Positions 5,609 through 7,492 of a stretch of 7,492 bases of DNA are shown in pieces. The notes under the pieces are model-generated. The model ran no database searches and was not told the DNA's origin. It saw only the letters and a program-made list of their open reading frames with translations. Position numbers and translations under genes: made by a program. Each line of letters begins with the position of its first letter. The stretch's first letter is position 1. Source of the DNA: Methylococcaceae bacterium (lineage in GTDB: Bacteria > Pseudomonadota > Gammaproteobacteria > Methylococcales > Methylococcaceae); NCBI GenBank assembly GCA_012026715.1, contig VEPB01000434.1, positions 1-7,492 of the forward strand, in the 5' to 3' direction.

Positions 5609-6195
5609 TCGCCAAACAACGTTTGATCATCGCCGTCACCGGTGCCACCGGTGCCGTCTATGGCGTGAGATTGCTGCAGGTGTTGCGGGAACTGGGTCGC
5701 TACGAGACCCACCTGGTGGTTTCGGCTCCGGGATTCATCAACCTGCAGCACGAGCTGGAGATGAAGCGCAAGGACATCGCCGCGCTGGCGGATGTCAGCC
5801 ACGGCGTCAACGACGTGGCCTCCGCGATCGCCAGCGGAGCCTTCCGGACCGCGGGGATGATCGTCGCGCCCTGTTCCATGAAGACCCTCGGCGCCATTGC
5901 CCATGGTTTGTCGGACAACCTCATCGCCCGCGCCGCCGACGTGACCCTCAAGGAGCGACGGCGGCGGGTGGTGGTGCCGCGGGAGACGCCACTGAATCTG
6001 GCCCATCTTCGCAACATGGTGGCGCTGACGGAAATGGGTGGCATCGTCTTCCCGCCGTTGCCGGCTTTTTACGGCGGCCCCAAGACGCTGGAGAGGCTGG
6101 TGGACGAGACCGTCGGTCGCATCCTCGAGTTATTCGGCATCGACGACCACGGTCTGTTCGAGCCCTGGGAAGGTCTCGCGGCTCCCACCGAATAG
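5605..6195 (+). CDS. ubiX: Flavin prenyltransferase UbiX
   Basis: Encodes a 196-residue protein (E. coli UbiX has 189). UbiX joins dimethylallyl phosphate to reduced FMN to make prenylated FMN, the cofactor of the decarboxylase UbiD, which acts in ubiquinone synthesis. The FMN-binding TGATGAVYG is at 12-20, APCSMKTLGAIAHG at 88-101, and RAADVTLKERR at 109-119. VPRETPLNLAHLRNM (124-138), PPLPAFY (150-156) and a C-terminal FEPW (185-188) follow. The conserved Lys/Arg, Glu127 and Tyr156 correspond to prenyl-phosphate contacts known in the family. No ATG or GTG lies close to the conserved start, so the TTG at 5605 was chosen; it shares TTGA with the hydrolase stop. A second TTG at 5623 would give MIIAVTGATG and cannot be excluded. 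The overlap suggests coupled translation with the upstream hydrolase. No ubiD is in the window. Confidence 0.93.
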   Translation: MIAKQRLIIAVTGATGAVYGVRLLQVLRELGRYETHLVVSAPGFINLQHELEMKRKDIAALADVSHGVNDVASAIASGAFRTAGMIVAPCSMKTLGAIAHGLSDNLIARAADVTLKERRRRVVVPRETPLNLAHLRNMVALTEMGGIVFPPLPAFYGGPKTLERLVDETVGRILELFGIDDHGLFEPWEGLAAPTE

Positions 6196-6296
6196 ACTCC
6201 CGCCGCCCCATGCCGCGATTCGTCAACCCGGCCGCTTTCCGGGTAAAATGCGCGCGCCGCAAAACCGGCGGCGTTCCATGAATCCCAGGTACCCCG
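6196..6296 (+). promoter_or_regulatory. ubiX-ffh intergenic region with candidate ffh promoter
   Basis: A 101-nt gap. At 6220-6249, TCGTCA (4/6 match to -35) is separated by 18 nt from TAAAAT (6244-6249, 5/6 match to -10), placing transcription start near 6256 and leaving about 41 nt of leader for ffh. A 6-bp inverted repeat ACCCGG/CCGGGT (6226-6231 and 6239-6244) occupies the promoter spacer; it has no T-run, so it is not a typical terminator. AGG at 6287-6289, 7 nt before the ffh ATG, is a weak ribosome binding site. Confidence 0.5.
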
Positions 6297-7492
6297 ATGT
6301 TTGACAATCTGACCGAGCGCCTCAACGACTCCCTGCGCAAGCTGCGCGGCCAAGGCCGTTTGACCGAAACCAATATTCAGGACACCCTGCGAGAAGTGCG
6401 CATGGCGTTGCTGGAAGCGGACGTGGCGCTGCCGGTGGTCAAGGATTTCGTCGAACAGGTCAAGGAGCGCTCGCTGGGACAGGAGGTTTCCAAGAGCCTC
6501 ACGCCCGGTCAGGCCATGGTCAAGATCGTCCATGAGGAGCTCAAGGCTATCATGGGCAACGCCCACGAAAAGATCAGCCTGGCCTGCCAGCCACCGGCCG
6601 TCATCCTCATGGCCGGCCTGCAGGGTGCCGGCAAGACCACCACGGTGGCCAAGCTGGCCCGCTGGCTCAAGGAAAACGAGCGCAAGTCCACCCTGGTGGT
6701 GAGTGCCGACATCTACCGTCCGGCCGCCATCGAGCAGTTGCAGACCCTGGCGGGCGAGGTGAAGTCGGATTTCTTCCCCAGCGATCCCAGCCAGAAGCCA
6801 GTGGAGATCGCCAAGGCCGCCATCGAGCATGCCAAGAAAAAATTCCTCGATGTGGTCATCGTCGATACCGCCGGCCGACTCCACATCGATGAGGAGATGA
6901 TGGCCGAGATCAAGGAGATCCATGCCGCGGTCAAACCCATCGAAACCCTGTTCGTGGTCGACAGCATGACCGGCCAGGACGCCGCCAACACCGCCAAGGC
7001 CTTCCACGATGCGCTGCCTTTGACCGGCGTGATCCTCACCAAGACCGATGGCGATGCCCGCGGCGGCGCCGCCCTGTCGATCCGCCACATCACCGGCAAG
7101 CCCATCAAGTTCCTGGGCGTGGGCGAAAAGACCGCCGCCCTGGAACGCTTCCACCCGGATCGTCTGGCTTCCCGCATCCTCGGCATGGGCGACATGCTGA
7201 CCCTGATCGAGGAGGTCGAGGCCAAGGTGGACAAGGAGAAGGCCGAGAAGCTGGCCAAGAAGATCCACAAGGGCAAGTCCTTCACCCTGGACGACTACCG
7301 CGAACAACTTCAGCAGCTCAAGAGCATGGGCGGCGTGATGGCGATGCTGGACAAGTTGCCGGGCGCGGCGACTTTACCCAGGGAAGTCAAGGATAAGGTC
7401 AACGACAAGGAGCTTTACCAGCAGATGGCCATGATCAATTCCATGACCGCCAAGGAACGCCACGATCCGGACATCCTCAACAATTCCCGCAA
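6297..7492 (+). CDS. ffh: Signal recognition particle protein Ffh (3' end beyond window)
   Basis: Encodes the SRP54-type GTPase that binds 4.5S RNA and signal sequences and, with the receptor FtsY, delivers nascent membrane proteins to the Sec translocon. 398 codons are present of about 450-460. The N domain (MFDNLTERLNDSLRKLRG onward) is helical with REVRMALLEADVALPVV. The NG GTPase domain has the P-loop GLQGAGKTTT (107-116), the SADIYRPAAIEQL insertion-box region, DTAGR (190-194) and TKTDGDARGG (248-257). The linker LGVGEK is followed by the M domain, which begins around residue 328 (FTLDDYREQLQQLKSMGG) and is cut just after NNSR. That is before the distal methionine-rich helices and the RNA-binding helix-turn-helix are complete. 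P-loop numbering equals that of E. coli Ffh, supporting the ATG at 6297. A candidate promoter lies just upstream. Confidence 0.97.
   Translation, partial: MFDNLTERLNDSLRKLRGQGRLTETNIQDTLREVRMALLEADVALPVVKDFVEQVKERSLGQEVSKSLTPGQAMVKIVHEELKAIMGNAHEKISLACQPPAVILMAGLQGAGKTTTVAKLARWLKENERKSTLVVSADIYRPAAIEQLQTLAGEVKSDFFPSDPSQKPVEIAKAAIEHAKKKFLDVVIVDTAGRLHIDEEMMAEIKEIHAAVKPIETLFVVDSMTGQDAANTAKAFHDALPLTGVILTKTDGDARGGAALSIRHITGKPIKFLGVGEKTAALERFHPDRLASRILGMGDMLTLIEEVEAKVDKEKAEKLAKKIHKGKSFTLDDYREQLQQLKSMGGVMAMLDKLPGAATLPREVKDKVNDKELYQQMAMINSMTAKERHDPDILNNSR

Noticed and set aside
6226..6244. ACCCGG/CCGGGT hairpin as a terminator of ubiX
   Set aside because: The 6-bp stem is not followed by a T-run (TAAAAT follows) and it sits between plausible -35 and -10 elements, so intrinsic termination is not supported.
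6069..7307. 412-codon open frame on the minus strand opposite ubiX and ffh
   Set aside because: It lies antisense to two confidently identified genes, its translation is Gly/Leu/Asp/His-rich with no known motif, and long antisense frames are expected in GC-rich coding DNA.
1..7492. Mobile element, CRISPR array, tRNA/rRNA, toxin-antitoxin or defence cassette
   Set aside because: I looked for transposase motifs, terminal repeats, regularly spaced repeats and tRNA-like arms and saw none; the window is densely packed with housekeeping genes.

Overview
The window is high-GC chromosomal DNA, most likely from a gammaproteobacterium. The best evidence is a full-length LpoA-type (LppC/YraM) lipoprotein and the gene order rsmI <-> lpoA-yraN-diaA/gmhA, the same arrangement as the E. 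coli yraL-yraM-yraN-diaA locus. The UbiX, RsmI and Ffh sequences also look gammaproteobacterial. A methanotroph-like (Methylococcales) source is possible, but that is only an impression.

Left part (1-2722, minus strand): a compact operon reading lpoA -> yraN -> SIS-domain isomerase (diaA/gmhA-like). lpoA and yraN overlap if the GTG start chosen here is right. The third gene starts 4 nt after yraN stops and runs off the left edge. LpoA is the outer-membrane activator of the peptidoglycan synthase PBP1A, YraN is a small nuclease-fold protein, and the SIS protein is either a sedoheptulose-7-phosphate isomerase or a DnaA-binding DiaA. A plausible sigma70 promoter for this operon lies inside the first codons of the divergent rsmI gene.

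Middle part (2749-4592): rsmI (16S rRNA C1402 2'-O-methyltransferase) runs rightward from a GTG with a good ribosome binding site. It converges on a small membrane-anchored protein of unknown function on the minus strand (3628-4071). A 128-nt divergent intergenic region (4072-4199) holds a perfect TATAAT and a 10-bp palindrome. It separates that gene from a 130-residue lipoprotein of unknown function on the plus strand.

Right part (4655-7492, plus strand): a prolyl-iminopeptidase-family alpha/beta hydrolase has an intact catalytic triad but lacks the two glutamates that normally bind the substrate amino terminus. It overlaps ubiX (flavin prenyltransferase for ubiquinone synthesis), which appears to start at a TTG. 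A 101-nt gap with a likely promoter then leads to ffh, the signal recognition particle GTPase, cut by the right edge in its M domain.

These are mostly housekeeping genes. I saw no mobile element, CRISPR array, tRNA, rRNA or defence cassette, and no convincing undescribed system. The best leads are the altered hydrolase active site, the two uncharacterised envelope proteins, and the tightly interlocked divergent lpoA/rsmI starts.
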